From positions 21,060,155 to 21,124,154 of the forward strand of contig OX457038.1 of the NCBI GenBank assembly GCA_949752735.1: a stretch of DNA of 64,000 nt, given 5' to 3'. Position 1 is the stretch's first letter. Each line of letters begins with the position of its first letter. The stretch is from Lumbricus terrestris (taxonomy: Eukaryota; Annelida; Clitellata; Crassiclitellata; Lumbricidae). Position numbers and translations under genes: made by a program. The notes beneath the pieces were generated by a model. That model saw only the letters and a list, made by a program, of their open reading frames with translations, was not told the origin of the DNA and ran no database searches. Positions 45,941-57,025 of this stretch are shown here, piece by piece.

Positions 45941-46274
45941 ACTGACTGCAGGAGGCGATGGGTCATCACTCTGCATCAGTCGGTCTCTTCACCGTCTGCG
46001 ATGATCGTTCAGATATTTAACACCATTCTGAGAACACATGCGTTAGATTACAGACAACTGTTGGTACTTTCGGGTGACTTGAACATTCACTGAGAAGACC
46101 CAGTGTACAGCATATGTAGGCCTACTGTACTCTATGCATGTACAGAAGCGCATTTAGTACTCTAGTCTACAGGATGCCTGTAGGCGCTAGTGGGCTGGTC
46201 ATGGACTCTAGAGTACAGCATCACAAACACGAGAGTAGGAGGCAGGTTGTAGGCCTACTCTAACCACATTTTGT

Positions 46275-46650
46275 ACTATACAAGGTGGGCCATAAAAAAC
46301 CAGGGCTACGGTTTTTCCCAATATCTTGGTCAGAAGTAAGAATTTCTATATAACATTTTACAGACTTAAAAAGAATTTATATTTACACATGATGGCCAGA
46401 TTTCATCAAAATATTTAAAGCAGAACAAAAGTTATATCACTTTTAGTGAGACCACCCACTGTTTTTGACGAATCAAAAAATAACGCAGCAAAAAGTAGCA
46501 AAAAGCGATTTCATTAAGTCACATCTAAAAAAATTGCTATCAAATCAACTTGATACTGCTTCACAACTTGTGTTCAATGTGTTCACCACCAGTGCCCACG
46601 TTTGTTAATATGAGTGTCTTTGTAAAGGTCTTGAAATTTGAACTTCGCCC
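46275..46650. mobile_element. Fragment related to the mariner at 3981-5143
   Basis: GATGGCCAGATTTCATCAAA, CAGAACAAAAGTTATATCAC and TGTTCAATGTG...CACCACCAGTG reproduce the sub-terminal arm and the start of the interior of 3981-5143. The outermost sequence (AAGGTGGGCCATAAAAAACC) differs, so it belongs to a sister family. The other end is not present. Confidence 0.6.
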
Positions 46651-46798
46651 ATTCCGTCTTATTATTATGCGCTTATAATATAGAAAATATGACCCGTTGG
46701 CCTACTACATGAAATATAGGCCTACATAATATTTAAACGACGCCTCAATTTACTCAGCAACTGTATAATATATTATGAGATCATTTTTGGCTGGGAAC

Positions 46799-47221
46799 CA
46801 GTGGCGTAGCCAGTTATTTTTTCATGGGGGGGCAGTGGGGTGGCAACTTAAAATGATGGGGTGGCTACCGTTGGCAATTAAAGCGTGCATCGGCATCGGT
46901 ATATTGCCATAGACTATGTATTTTTAGATTTTGGATGTATTACAGTATTGGACATAATACGCATGCAAGCCTCACTAGATTGTCTGTCCCACAGTGCACT
47001 ATAGTGGCCTGTCCCACTTTCCCATCACCCACCCTATAGGAAGTTGTACAGGAAGTTGTACAAAAAATAAAATAAGTCAGAAATTATATAACATTCTTTA
47101 ATTCTTTATCACTCGTAAAAGTAAAAAGTAAAACAAACGCAGGGATTGGGGGGCAGCTGGGGTGGCAGCCCTTTCATTTGGGGGCGGCTGCCCCTCTCTG
47201 CCCCCCGTAGTTACGCCACTG
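46799..47221. mobile_element. hAT-like MITE (CAGTGGCGTAGCC ends)
   Basis: The left end CAGTGGCGTAGCCAG and right end GTAGTTACGCCACTG are flanked by exact 8-bp duplications CTGGGAAC (46791-46798 and 47222-47229). G-rich and C-rich sub-terminal blocks face each other. The element is 423 bp and non-coding. Confidence 0.87.
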
Positions 47222-47367
47222 CTGGGAACGGACGTCGGAAAGAAAACAATCTATATCTGGCCTTACACCAGACGCCAACATAATACTGCAGTCATAAACC
47301 AAAGCTGCCTTTTCCACCGGAAACTCGGTAAATGCAAATCAAAAGGAACATTTATATCAGTGATGTA

Positions 47368-47369
<2 letters not shown>

Positions 47370-47405
<36 letters not shown>
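47370..47405. repeat. (TA)n microsatellite
   Basis: About 18 TA units. Confidence 0.93.
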
Positions 47406-47408
<3 letters not shown>

Positions 47409-49026
47409 CATACATGTATCTCTACAATTTGAGTCAAATGACCGTCGACGAATTCTCAGGTAAAGTTACTTAATGGTTCGTTTTCATTTCACCTCCGTAA
47501 CGCTTTCCAGTAAGCAAAAAAGTATATAGGCTACTCCACTTGAAACGCACAATGAGACATAGAACATCACTTTAATTAGTGTAATACATCGAAACAATAA
47601 TTGATAATAAGAGAAGCAAATTAGATCAGAAGTTGAGAGAAGTGTCAGAAACATTAAATAAGTGAGTAGGCCTAGAGTAAAGAAATATTAGTGCTCATCT
47701 GTGCAGCATCCTGGTGATAAACTACTTTATTTGACTACTATCCGCTGTCAATCCAAAGGAAAAAAGAGAATAAGTGACGATGAAGATCATGCAACCGATT
47801 CATTTAAGTTATTCAGTACATTTTAAGCAACACATTTCGAAATAGTCAACTGTATTAATTAAGCAATTCTGTTATTTGATTAGGATAAGTGCTGGTGATA
47901 GAATAGACCATTAATGACTATTCCATTGAAATGAATAAAAGAAATTTTCGAGCAAAATGAAATATAATTTCATCCGGAGACAAAATAACAATAAATCTAG
48001 ACTATTTTCCTATGACCAACAATGGTTAGAAATTCAATTGGATAAAAAAATTCTAAATAATACCGGAATAGGTTAATTTTTCAAGGAATAGGCAAACAGA
48101 GCAAGTATGCAGGCCAAGCGCACGAAGCAACAAAACCAGACTGAAACATCACTTTAAAACATTTTAAAATAACTTCCCAATAGATAGCCTAATTATGTTA
48201 CTCTAGCAGAACTGGTAAGTCCTTCTAAGGTAATAAATTTTGTTTAAATAGCGAAGTGATCAGAAAGAGATAGCATCGCTCATTTAAAATCGCTTTTACA
48301 GAGAATTTAATATGTACTGACTATTCCGCTTTTCGTAGCATCCATGTCAAAAAGTAACACAGACGATCTTGTACAGCAAACTGTTTATCAAATTCTAAAC
48401 AAGAAAAGACGAGAGTCTTGTTGAGGAGACGACTTACACGAAATCCTTCGATTCAGATGATCCAATGATCCGTCATTCCTTCCGTTCCAGCTGCTGACAG
48501 GAGATGCGACGACGTTTCTGTCTGAAGCGCAGACCGGCTTTTCTTGCAGCTGCACGCAGGGTATAAGTCCACGCCACCTCCGCCTCTGCAGCAGCAGCAG
48601 CAGTAGCAGCAGCAGTAGCACGCGTCGCCGATTTCACAGTGATGCGTTTATCATATGCTGCAGAGAAGACTCAGTTGCTGAAGAAATCGACGCATGAAAG
48701 AACTGTTGCCAAACATGCAGTTGACTCACTTGACGCCTACGCAGTCAACTGAGCCAGCACCACCCACGTCGTTGACGTCGCCAACATTCTGATACCTAAT
48801 AGTCCTCTTCACATGATGTCTCTGCATCGTCAGCTCATCACACATCACACATATAGCATCGCCTGTAAGAAGGATGGCGCCATTCGCATGGTTTTTAAGT
48901 TTGTTAACCTTTGCACATATCGAGATTACTATCGTGATTATATTATATATTTTATATATTTTGTTCATAACGGCGAACGGTTAAGCGCAAGCTTTCCTGC
49001 GAGAGACATCGATTGCGTAGAGAGGA
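47406..49026. other. No supported gene
   Basis: AT-rich, with a short CAG/TAG repeat at 48585-48620. No frame with a recognisable domain. Confidence 0.6.
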
Positions 49027-49034
49027 GAGAGGAA

Positions 49035-49902
49035 CATAGGCGCCCGCAGAAATTTTTGCAGGGGGGCAAAAAATTTACGATAGTCACAGTTAAATTTTTT
49101 AGTAGCAAGAGCTTGAAAAATGCAAAGCTGGAAATTAAGAATACGGGTATTTTTCAAAGAGGTTTCTTATGCAAATTTCTCAATTTCATTTTATGTATAA
49201 TTTTTAATACGAATAGTGGCCCTAGAAATTTGTTAAAAATCAAAAAGTAGATGTTAAAAAGTAGTTTCCTAAAGGTGCGCTATATGTCCATAGAATGAAC
49301 GAATGAATAAATGAGCGGAAAATAGGCATGATACACAGAGCCCTTATCCAAGTTTATCTACAGTTTGACCTCCCTGGATTCTGCACTGGCAGCTTGCAAA
49401 ATGGACAAAATGGAGCCTGGCTCATAGCAAACTTGGTTTATATAATTACAATTCTGATGAATAAGCAGATCTGCCTGATGTAATTTCAGTGTAGGCCTAC
49501 TTTGAGAAATTTTGAAATTTTTGCATTAGTATTTAATTTTTTGCAGTTGTGATTATTTGCACTACAGCTAGATTCCACTCAAGTAGGCCATAATCGATAA
49601 GCCTGCTGTTTGCATGGGCACCCGCAGGAGGGTTGAAAGTCAATGGTCATTGTTACAGTTTTTAGAAAGAAACATGCTCTTATAACTTTCTGCAAGGCAG
49701 AAAGTTATAAGAGCATGTTTATTTCTATATAGAGATATCTAAACATGGATTTCTGACGTTCACTGTCTGTATCATTCGTATCATTGGTGCATTGATGCAA
49801 AGACATTTGTTAAAACCCAAAAGTAGTAGTTAAAAACATAGGTGTCAATTTTCCAGGGGGGCAAGTGCCCCCCTCCATTGCCCCTATGTGCGGGCGCCCA
49901 TG
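49035..49902. mobile_element. hAT-like element (CATrGGCGCCCGCA ends)
   Basis: The left end CATAGGCGCCCGCA and right end TGCGGGCGCCCATG are flanked by exact 8-bp duplications GAGAGGAA (49027-49034 and 49903-49910). An internal CATGGGCACCCGCAGGAGGG at about 49613 repeats the end. The element is 868 bp and has no recognised transposase. It contains a perfect hairpin at 49670-49720. Confidence 0.85.
49670..49720. repeat. Perfect 24-bp hairpin inside a hAT-like element
   Basis: The arm 49670-49693 (starting AAACATGCTCTTATAAC) is followed by a 3-nt loop AAG and its exact complement at 49697-49720. Past one mismatch the pairing continues for six more bases (TAGAAA/TTTCTA). Confidence 0.9.
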
Positions 49903-50560
49903 GAGAGGAAGCTGTGATCGTCCGCATATATGTATATTATAAGTGAAGATCCAATCAACAACGTCTCAGTTGATTGGATCTAGCCTAATTAACGAGGAAT
50001 AAAAAAAGGAATTAGCCCAATCTCCGTGTAAAAGCAAATAAGCGAAACAACTTTGCCAGCCACGCGATTATCTTAATATTATAATAATACATCCGATCAG
50101 ATCACGTGACTTCTCATCGCACACACACATGCACCGAGGTATTATGGCTATAATTATAGTCGAGATTTTATTCATTTCGTGCGACGACGACGAGACTGCT
50201 CTTAAAAATTGTTCGGTTGGATCATGACTTAAAATGTAAATCCGAATGTCATTAAACGTGTCTAAGTAAATCATCAGCTCTGGCTAATTTCATCCTACAG
50301 CGCTGAATTCATCGTCGATGAACGGCGACTTCTTGTATTTTTCAGCTGTTCCAGTGTAACGAACAAACGACGGTGTCTGGTGTCATGGTGTTATGTTTAC
50401 CGAGAAAACTCAGATCGACGACTCATGAAACGACTTCTGACGCTGACCGAACGAATACAGGCCAAGGTCAACTCAATCGGCCTGTTTTTTTCATCCATCC
50501 ACCCATCCATCCACCCAATTTATCCACCCATCCATCCATCCATCGATCAATTCATATATA

Positions 50561-51362
50561 CACCGTGGTTCAAAAAAAAGTAAGCCTAACTGTTTTTCAT
50601 AGGCTACATCTCCAACGCCTGATCATTAATCATTAATCATTCTAATTTTCCCCCAATATTTAGAGAATTGAACCAAGAATACGATTCCAAAATATCATGT
50701 CATAAATTTGCACGGATAGAAATATATGAATTTTTCAACTTCATTTCCCGAAATTTTGTTTTACCAGCAATTTTCTTTTTGGGTTTTGTTACAAAGCACT
50801 TCAAACATGAAAAGACTTTAATATCTTTATGCAGAAACTTTAAGTAGTTATTGTTTGATTATTTACATAAAGAATATGTCATAGAATCATAGATGACAGG
50901 ACTTAATTCTGGACTGTTGGGGGGGGACATATGAGATATGAAGTAAGGTGTGTCTCTTGTTAGCATTTCGATGGTTTAGCTGGCACTGTTCTGTGGAAAA
51001 AGAAAATAGCCTGATATAGATTTCCGATTACAGGTTGAAGATGTTGTGACAGCAGAACGTTGCGATAATAATAATCCGTTAATTTTTACTCCAGGATCAC
51101 TGAAGACCAAATGAGAATGACCAAGCGCCGAAACCGAAACGAGCACCATTACAGACTTGCTGAAAACTGAAATTCTGGGAGATAAAGTTGAAAACTTGAA
51201 ATATCCATATCTTTCTATCCGTTAAAATTCATGACATGATATTTTGGAATCCTATGCTTGGTTCAATTTTATATAGATATTGGGAACATTTTAGTATGAT
51301 TAATTATCGGGCATTAGAAATATAAGAAAAAAAGCTTGGCTTACTTTTTATTGAACCACGGT
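50561..51362. mobile_element. Fold-back element with ~250-bp arms
   Basis: The left end CACCGTGGTTCAAAAAAAAG and the right end ATTGAACCACGGTGTG form inverted termini continuing as AGTAAGCC/GGCTTACT. The arms also share CCAAAATATCATGTCAT and GGATAGAAA...TATG in inverted order, about 250 bp in total. Little unique sequence remains between them. It has no coding capacity and lies directly left of the (ACAT)n that flanks the next element. Confidence 0.75.
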
Positions 51363-51394
51363 GTGTATACATACACGTATATACATGCATACAA

Positions 51395-51526
51395 ATATAC
51401 ATGCATCCATACATACATACATGCATACATACATACATACATACATACATACATACATACATACATTCATACATGCATACATACATACATACATACATAC
51501 ATACATACATACATACATACATACAT
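51395..51526. repeat. (ACAT)n left of element A
   Basis: Tandem ACAT with a few GCAT and TCAT variants, ending exactly at the TA next to element A. To the left it grades into (TATACATG)-like sequence beside the fold-back element at 50561-51362. Confidence 0.95.
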
Positions 51527-52084
51527 TAGGGTGGTCCTTATTTTTAAAAGCTTGATTTTATAACGGGGCACCCCTTAAGTTGGTTTCTATTGATGAGAAA
51601 AAAATAGAGAAAAATTTTGGAGAGAATCTGAGGACATTTAGGGGTCGCTACCAGAGGTCAAAGTTCAAGGTTAGAATTAATTTGGGCTTTGTTGTCCACT
51701 ATGCGCAATTTCCATCAATATGCTTTCCAACCATGTTAATAGCTATGATAGAATTTGATAGACAACTACTCACATATTTATTAACACCTCCGACATCATG
51801 ATTGCCACCTACTTACTTATTTTATAGACATTTTTCTATAATGCATTCACAGCCATTGCATCTTTTGGCGGCAATTTCGTTTCATTTTGGTTTTTTCGTG
51901 TATATTGCATAATTTCGCTATTGTCAAAGAGAACACAAAGTTGGCAATTTAGGCCTAAGTCTTGACAATGCCACGGCGAAAGTGATCAGTAACAGAAATG
52001 CAACACTTGTAGGCCTACTTTGTTTCGCACCACAATGTCTTGGCAATGATCCCGCAGAGTTCAATCTCTATTGTTCTTCAATGC

Positions 52085-53460
52085 TTAAGCAGTGAATAAA
52101 GAATTTGCAAAAAATTTATGAAAATTTGAAAGCTGAATGCCAAGCTGGAGTTCCCTAATAATTCACTGGGATGGAAAGTTGTTAGAAAACATCTACAGAC
52201 TGCAGTAAAGAATTATTAGACCTTCTTCATGTCCTCATTTCTAGAGTGGGTGTTGACCAGATCCTCGGTTTACAGAAGTTATTATCGGGACAAGAAATCT
52301 TCAGTGTCTGCACTCTGCAGTGTATGAAGCGGTTGTGACTTGGGGCATTACTGATCAAATCAAATCTATGTGCTTTGACACCACATCAGTGAACAGTGGA
52401 CTTAGAAATGGTGCCTGCATCCTATTGGAACAGAGGCTGGACAAGGATTTGTTGTAGAGTGCATGTCGCTATCACATATGCCTAAATTAAGTTGGAGGCA
52501 GTGGTTATGTTTTCTCTTGGTTCACTGAAGGGCAAGGACATAATGATTTTTCAGCTGGGCTGCACAGAGCGAGGTTGATCGGCAAGAGCATTTACAGTGT
52601 TAAGGTATGGATGTTCAAGAAATAATTCAAGTCAACAGGAAGAAAATAAAGGGTATAGCTGACATCTGCCTGCTATACGTCAAAGTCTGGTTTCAAGCAC
52701 CGTATGCACCATCTATACTCCTCGACTTGACCTGTAGAGTGTAGATCTTTAAGGACATTGACAAAATACAGGGAAATAAATAGTGCAGTTGCAGACGTTG
52801 CAATGAAGAAATGTTTGGGTGACCTTTGGAATCTTTCAGAGGAATTGGTTGCGTTCTTTGATTTAAGGGCCCTATTGGGCTTCCATTTATACCAAGCGCC
52901 AAATGGTTACTACTCTGGACAAAACTTGGATCGAACATCCACTACAAAGATGGTGGTGTAGTGGTGGCGTCGTTGCCTTGAAGCCGGAAGGTTCGAGGTT
53001 CGAATCCACCTCGCCGCGTAAGGACCTTGGTCGAGTCCTTCACTCACCATTGCTCAGCGCTTCGGCGTGAAACTCCGATGCAGTGTCTGCTCTGTATTCG
53101 GGAGCGCCTCTGAGTAGAGAGAGAGAGAGCTTGAAGGGGCGCTATAACAAGTGTACATACAAACAAACAAACAAAGAAGAACCTTGGAACCTGCTGCAAT
53201 AAGCTCAATGCAACTGGAAGATTTTGTCATGGAAAACACGAGATTTTTCAAGTTTTCTCCAACAACACGTTGATATACATGGTTAAGCGACGAGAACTTC
53301 AAGTTAGATTAGGCCACTGCGAGCTCAGTGAAACTTGTGAATGACATTACAAAGCGTGGAGTGACACTCATGAACAAGTATAACAAGCTTCAAACATATA
53401 ATGAGGATCAGATGTAGATCGAGTCTGCTATTTTGTGAAGAAAACCTATCGTCGCAAAAA
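52085..53460 (+). pseudogene. Decayed transposase of element A (HWDGK/FDTT family)
   Basis: Readable blocks in order are IHWDGKLLEN (from 52161), AVYEAVVTWGITDQIKSM and CFDTTSVNSGLRNGACILLE plus QRLDKDLL (52323-52457), CRYHI (CRHH-like), KKCLGDLWNLSEELVAFFD (52805-52862), then beyond the SINE VNDITKRGVTLMNKYNKLQ and NEDQ (53335-53420). Each block has a counterpart in element D. The two Asp-bearing blocks HWDGK and CFDTT are the likely catalytic core, by inference. Stops and frame changes separate the blocks. Confidence 0.65.
52951..53170 (+). mobile_element. tRNA-derived SINE (family 1), copy 2
   Basis: This is a second copy of the element at 10008-10240, in plus orientation. It has the same A/B-box head, the same CCGATGCAGTGTC body, the end GGGAGCGCCTCTGAGTAG...GGGGCGCTATAACAAG and a (CAAA)n tail. 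Probable 7-bp target duplications ACAAAGA lie at 52944-52950 and 53171-53177. It interrupts the decayed transposase of the element at 51529-53834. Confidence 0.8.
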
Positions 53461-53836
53461 ACTGATGCAATAATGGAAACATTAACAGGGAAAAACATTT
53501 TTATGTTCGCTTATGTGTTTTGACCAAAATAGTAAACCAGTCCACAGGCCACTAGTCCTCCTCCAGCACGGTCCATTGCCCACCAGAATTTATTTCAATT
53601 TGTGCATTCAACCATATATGTACACTAGTAATAGTATACAATATACGATATTCCATGTTTCGCCTGTGTCTTTACATTGATATATTGATATACGTCCGGT
53701 AGCGACCCCTAAAAATCAAAAAAATCTTCCAAAATTTTTAGTGTTAATATTTTTTAACCTAAAGGTATAAGTTAGGAGGGTGCCTCATTTAAAATTCTCC
53801 CAAAAATATTTTTGCATGGAGCTAAGGACCACACTA

Positions 53837-53990
53837 ACATACATACATACATACATACATAAATGCATACATAAAATTACATACATAAATGCATACATGC
53901 ATACATACATACATACATACATACATACATACATACATACATACTTATATACATACATACTTATATTGATACATATATACGTAAATGAAA

Positions 53991-54021
<31 letters not shown>

Positions 54022-54048
54022 CATACATACATACATACATACATACAT
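53837..54048. repeat. (ACAT)n between elements A and B
   Basis: About 210 bp of ACAT with interruptions (AAATTACAT, ATACTTATA). It is the only sequence between the right end of element A and the left end of element B. Confidence 0.95.
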
Positions 54049-54689
54049 TAGGGTGATTCACGTCACAATGGGGAAAAAATAATTTTTAATTTTTGGCTGA
54101 CATAGTAGATAATTTTGTTCCTTTGGTCTTATTCAACACTGCAACCAAATTTCACTGTAATATATTACTGTTTACTGGGTGCTCAATGCCCCTGAAATAT
54201 TACTTAGGACATACATAAAGAAAGCAACTCACCTGCCATTGACTAGACCTGGAATACAGCAATTCTTATTAGATAAAGCTACAAACCTGAAAGTAAGAAT
54301 TATGTACACAGTCAAAGGCCATACATAAACAATAAAGTCTTGCTTTGTTGTTTATTATAAAGAAACCTGCTGAATTTTTATATATAATATTCTGAGCTGC
54401 AACATCATTGCTGTAAAGCAGGAATATGTTTCCATAATTATGTCTATGAAAAGTGCAACTGCATATTTTTTAGCTGTCTATGCATTGTTCTTGGCAGTGA
54501 GAGAAAGATAGCTAAATGCATTTTTATACACCATTCTTAAATTAAAGTTTTTAAAATTTTCATTCCATGAGTGTTTTTTGTGAAAAATGCCATTTTTCTG
54601 AATTTTAAGTGGAAGAGTCTTTTTCACTACTGCAACAAAGTTGAAAACAGAACTTTGTTTGATTGGAAAACCAGAAGTTATCCTTCCTA

Positions 54690-55078
54690 TATTAATTTAT
54701 TGCCTACACAGTTCAAGATCCTCACTCTGATCCTAAAGTCTCAACGGGGTCTTGCCCCAAAATATCTGACTAATGCTTTACTTCGTCCTCACTCAGCTTC
54801 CTCCCATCGTCCACTTCGTTCATCCAACAGACTTGACCTATCGGTTCCTCGGTCTAGAACTGCTATGGCTCAGTCTCGATCTTTTGTCTCAATTGGTCCT
54901 TCTCTTTGGAATGCTCTTTCTACTTCTGTTCGCTCTACACTTCTTTCTGTCACTCTCTCCTCTGCTCTGTCTCTTCTCAAAACCTGCTTCTTTTCGCGGG
55001 GCCTTGCGCACTGGGAGCGCCTCTGAACGGTTTACCCTACTAGAGGCGCTTTATAAATGTTTAAATACAATACAATAC
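54690..55078 (+). mobile_element. 5'-truncated L2/CR1-like LINE, 3' end
   Basis: The frame reads FKILTLILKSQRGLAPKYL, then a basic region (RPLRSSNRLDLSVPRSRTA) and SFVSIGPSLWNAL, the typical C-terminal order of L2/CR1-type LINE reverse transcriptases. The last residues shift frame to GSASE. The sequence then gives GGGAGCGCCTCTGA...AGAGGCGCTTTATAAATG and an (ATACA)n tail. It is a dead 5'-truncated copy inserted in the element at 54051-56455. Its 3' hairpin matches the family-1 SINEs. Confidence 0.75.
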
Positions 55079-55639
55079 AAGAGGCCACACACTACAGATC
55101 TTTCTACTTTTTCATCGAAATTTTTGAAGAAGGCTGTGTAAAAGAGCTTGAAAATCAAGTCAATCTGAACTTAATCTGGAATAAGGCACGAATCCATAAA
55201 GCAGTTCAGTCTATAAAATGCCATAGGAAAGAGTTTATAGATAAAGATAACAGAAGCAACGACTCTGAGTCACAAAAAGTGAGAAGTATTTGTTGAAAGT
55301 AGATCTCGTTTTTGATATTGCATTAAGTAAGGAGAGCACTGAGCAAGTTATCAAAATTGATAAGTATAAGCAGTTTTTTTTAGCAGATCAGCAAGAATCG
55401 TGAAAAATGAGCATGGCTGTTGTCAATGAGGAGTCATGAGAGAGTTGCAGAGCAAAGGATGAGACAATAAAAGCCAGGTATAAGATAAAAATGATAAGAA
55501 AATCAGCTAAAGGATCTTGACTACAAGAGCAGTGACTTGAATGATGACGAAGAGGATAGTGACAAAGACGATGACGACACTGATAATTATGATTAAAGAA
55601 GTCAAGATCTCAATGTACTGCAAAAACATTTGAATAATC

Positions 55640-56065
55640 TACTCTTCCGGAAGGTTAACAGGAAGATTCAGCAGCGATAAACCATTCATTCTTCAAAGCA
55701 GGACCTTCATTGGATCACATAAACTTGTCAGACAGGAAATTCACTATCTTGGCAGTTACCACTGCAATGTAAGTAAATCATTAAAATGCAGACGAAAGCT
55801 CTATATCATTTTCAACTGATCATCGCATGCCATCAGCTGTCAGCAAGAGAAGAATGTGACGGAATTGTGCCTACTGATTCAAGAAGAGACAGCCGGTGAT
55901 GGAGTTAGTCATTTCAGGCAAAAGGTGCATTTGGTTGCATGAAGGACAAAAGTCACCTGTTGTTTCAGGACTTGTAGTATCAGAAATCAATTTCAATTGA
56001 CTCTGAGAGAAGAATTTCCACTGAATTTCATGTATTTTCAAGATCTACATGTGTAAACATGAGAG
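55640..56065 (+). pseudogene. Decayed transposase N-terminal part of element B
   Basis: The frame reads KLSDRKFTILAVTTAM, then SKSLKCRRKL, with SRSTCVNMRAWIAGP in another frame further on. The DRKFTILAVTTAM-like block and the following Ser-Lys-Ser/Arg-Arg run fit the N-terminal region of the transposase family seen in elements A and D, as I remember it. The link is weaker than for A and D because the catalytic blocks are not readable. An acidic run (EEDSDKDDDDTDN) lies just upstream. Confidence 0.4.
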
Positions 56066-56457
56066 CATGGATAGCTGGTCCGGTGGCATGTGAGTGAATG
56101 ACTTGTAGTTGTACAAGGCTACAACTCGATCAGGCAGCATAGAATTCCTGTTGATTTGTGGACTTTTCTAAGTTAATTTGAAATAGTGTAATCTGAGTTC
56201 TTATCTCCACTTTGAGTAACTAAAAACTCAATTATTTGTATCATTCAACTATATTTAGTGTGTGCTATATCACATGGCCATTATCTCAATTTGTAACTTT
56301 GAATACAACTATATGTAAACTTTGCGCTCATTGAGCATAACCTAAAATGCATTTGATTTCAAAATTTCTTGCACATAATTTAATCTGTACCCAAAAGGAA
56401 CAAAATTAGCAACTATGATCATTAAATTTCAAAAATAATTTTTTCTGAATCACCCTA

Positions 56458-56556
56458 ACATACATACATACATACATACATGCATACATACATACATACA
56501 TACACACATCTTTACATACATACATACATGCATACATAAAATTACATACATACATT
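56458..56556. repeat. (ACAT)n right of element B
   Basis: About 100 bp of ACAT with GCAT and CACAC interruptions, starting at the right end of element B. Confidence 0.95.
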
Positions 56557-57025
56557 CGTCGATTTGTGAGTTATGTGTCTTTGAAGAGAAAGTGAATTTT
56601 GGAAGAAGGGAGGAAAGCGATCTGTCGGAAATGGAAAACGGATTGTTTCGTCGTAATGATAACTATAATATTGTTTCATAATAATAATAACTATAACAAG
56701 TTCACTAGAGCTTAGGTGTGGAAGTTGATAAGAAATAACTCGGGAAGTCCTTTCCTGTGCGACCCTTCTCTCGTATGAAGTATTTAAGATACGTACGTAA
56801 TCCGTATTATAGACCTACAGAAATCGAGTGAGGTAATGGACAATTACCTTGAGTCAGGACTACGTCTACAGGTTAATTTCCACTGAGTCTCCAGATTCTT
56901 TTGCACCTCAGCAAAAAACCAAATCAAAAGCAGCCATTGAAAATTTTGAATATTTTAATATTGTTGTGGCACTAAATTACATTACATTTATATAAATTAC
57001 GATTGATTGATTGATTAGTCACATA

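Larger units (their letters stand above)
51529..53834 (+). mobile_element. Element A: TIR transposon inside (ACAT)n
   Basis: The left end GGGTGGTCCTTA and the complement of the right end GTGTGGTCCTTA are inverted. The arms extend about 150 bp and share AATTTTGGA and GGGGTCGCTACC. TA lies next to each end, and long (ACAT)n tracts lie immediately outside both. The 2,306-bp interior holds a decayed plus-strand transposase split by a SINE (52951-53170). Confidence 0.78.
54051..56455 (+). mobile_element. Element B: TIR transposon between (ACAT)n tracts
   Basis: The left end GGGTGATTCA and right end TGAATCACCC are inverted. Inside them AAAAAATAATTTTT and AATTTTGTTCCTTTGG occur on both sides in inverted order. 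TA lies next to each end, then (ACAT)n. It is 2,405 bp long, has a decayed transposase N-terminal part, and is interrupted by a LINE 3' fragment (54690-55078). Confidence 0.75.

Noticed and set aside
51395..51526. Telomere-like or centromeric repeat
   Set aside because: The unit is plain ACAT and is bounded by transposons; no TTAGGG arrays are present. TAGGGTG occurs only at element ends.
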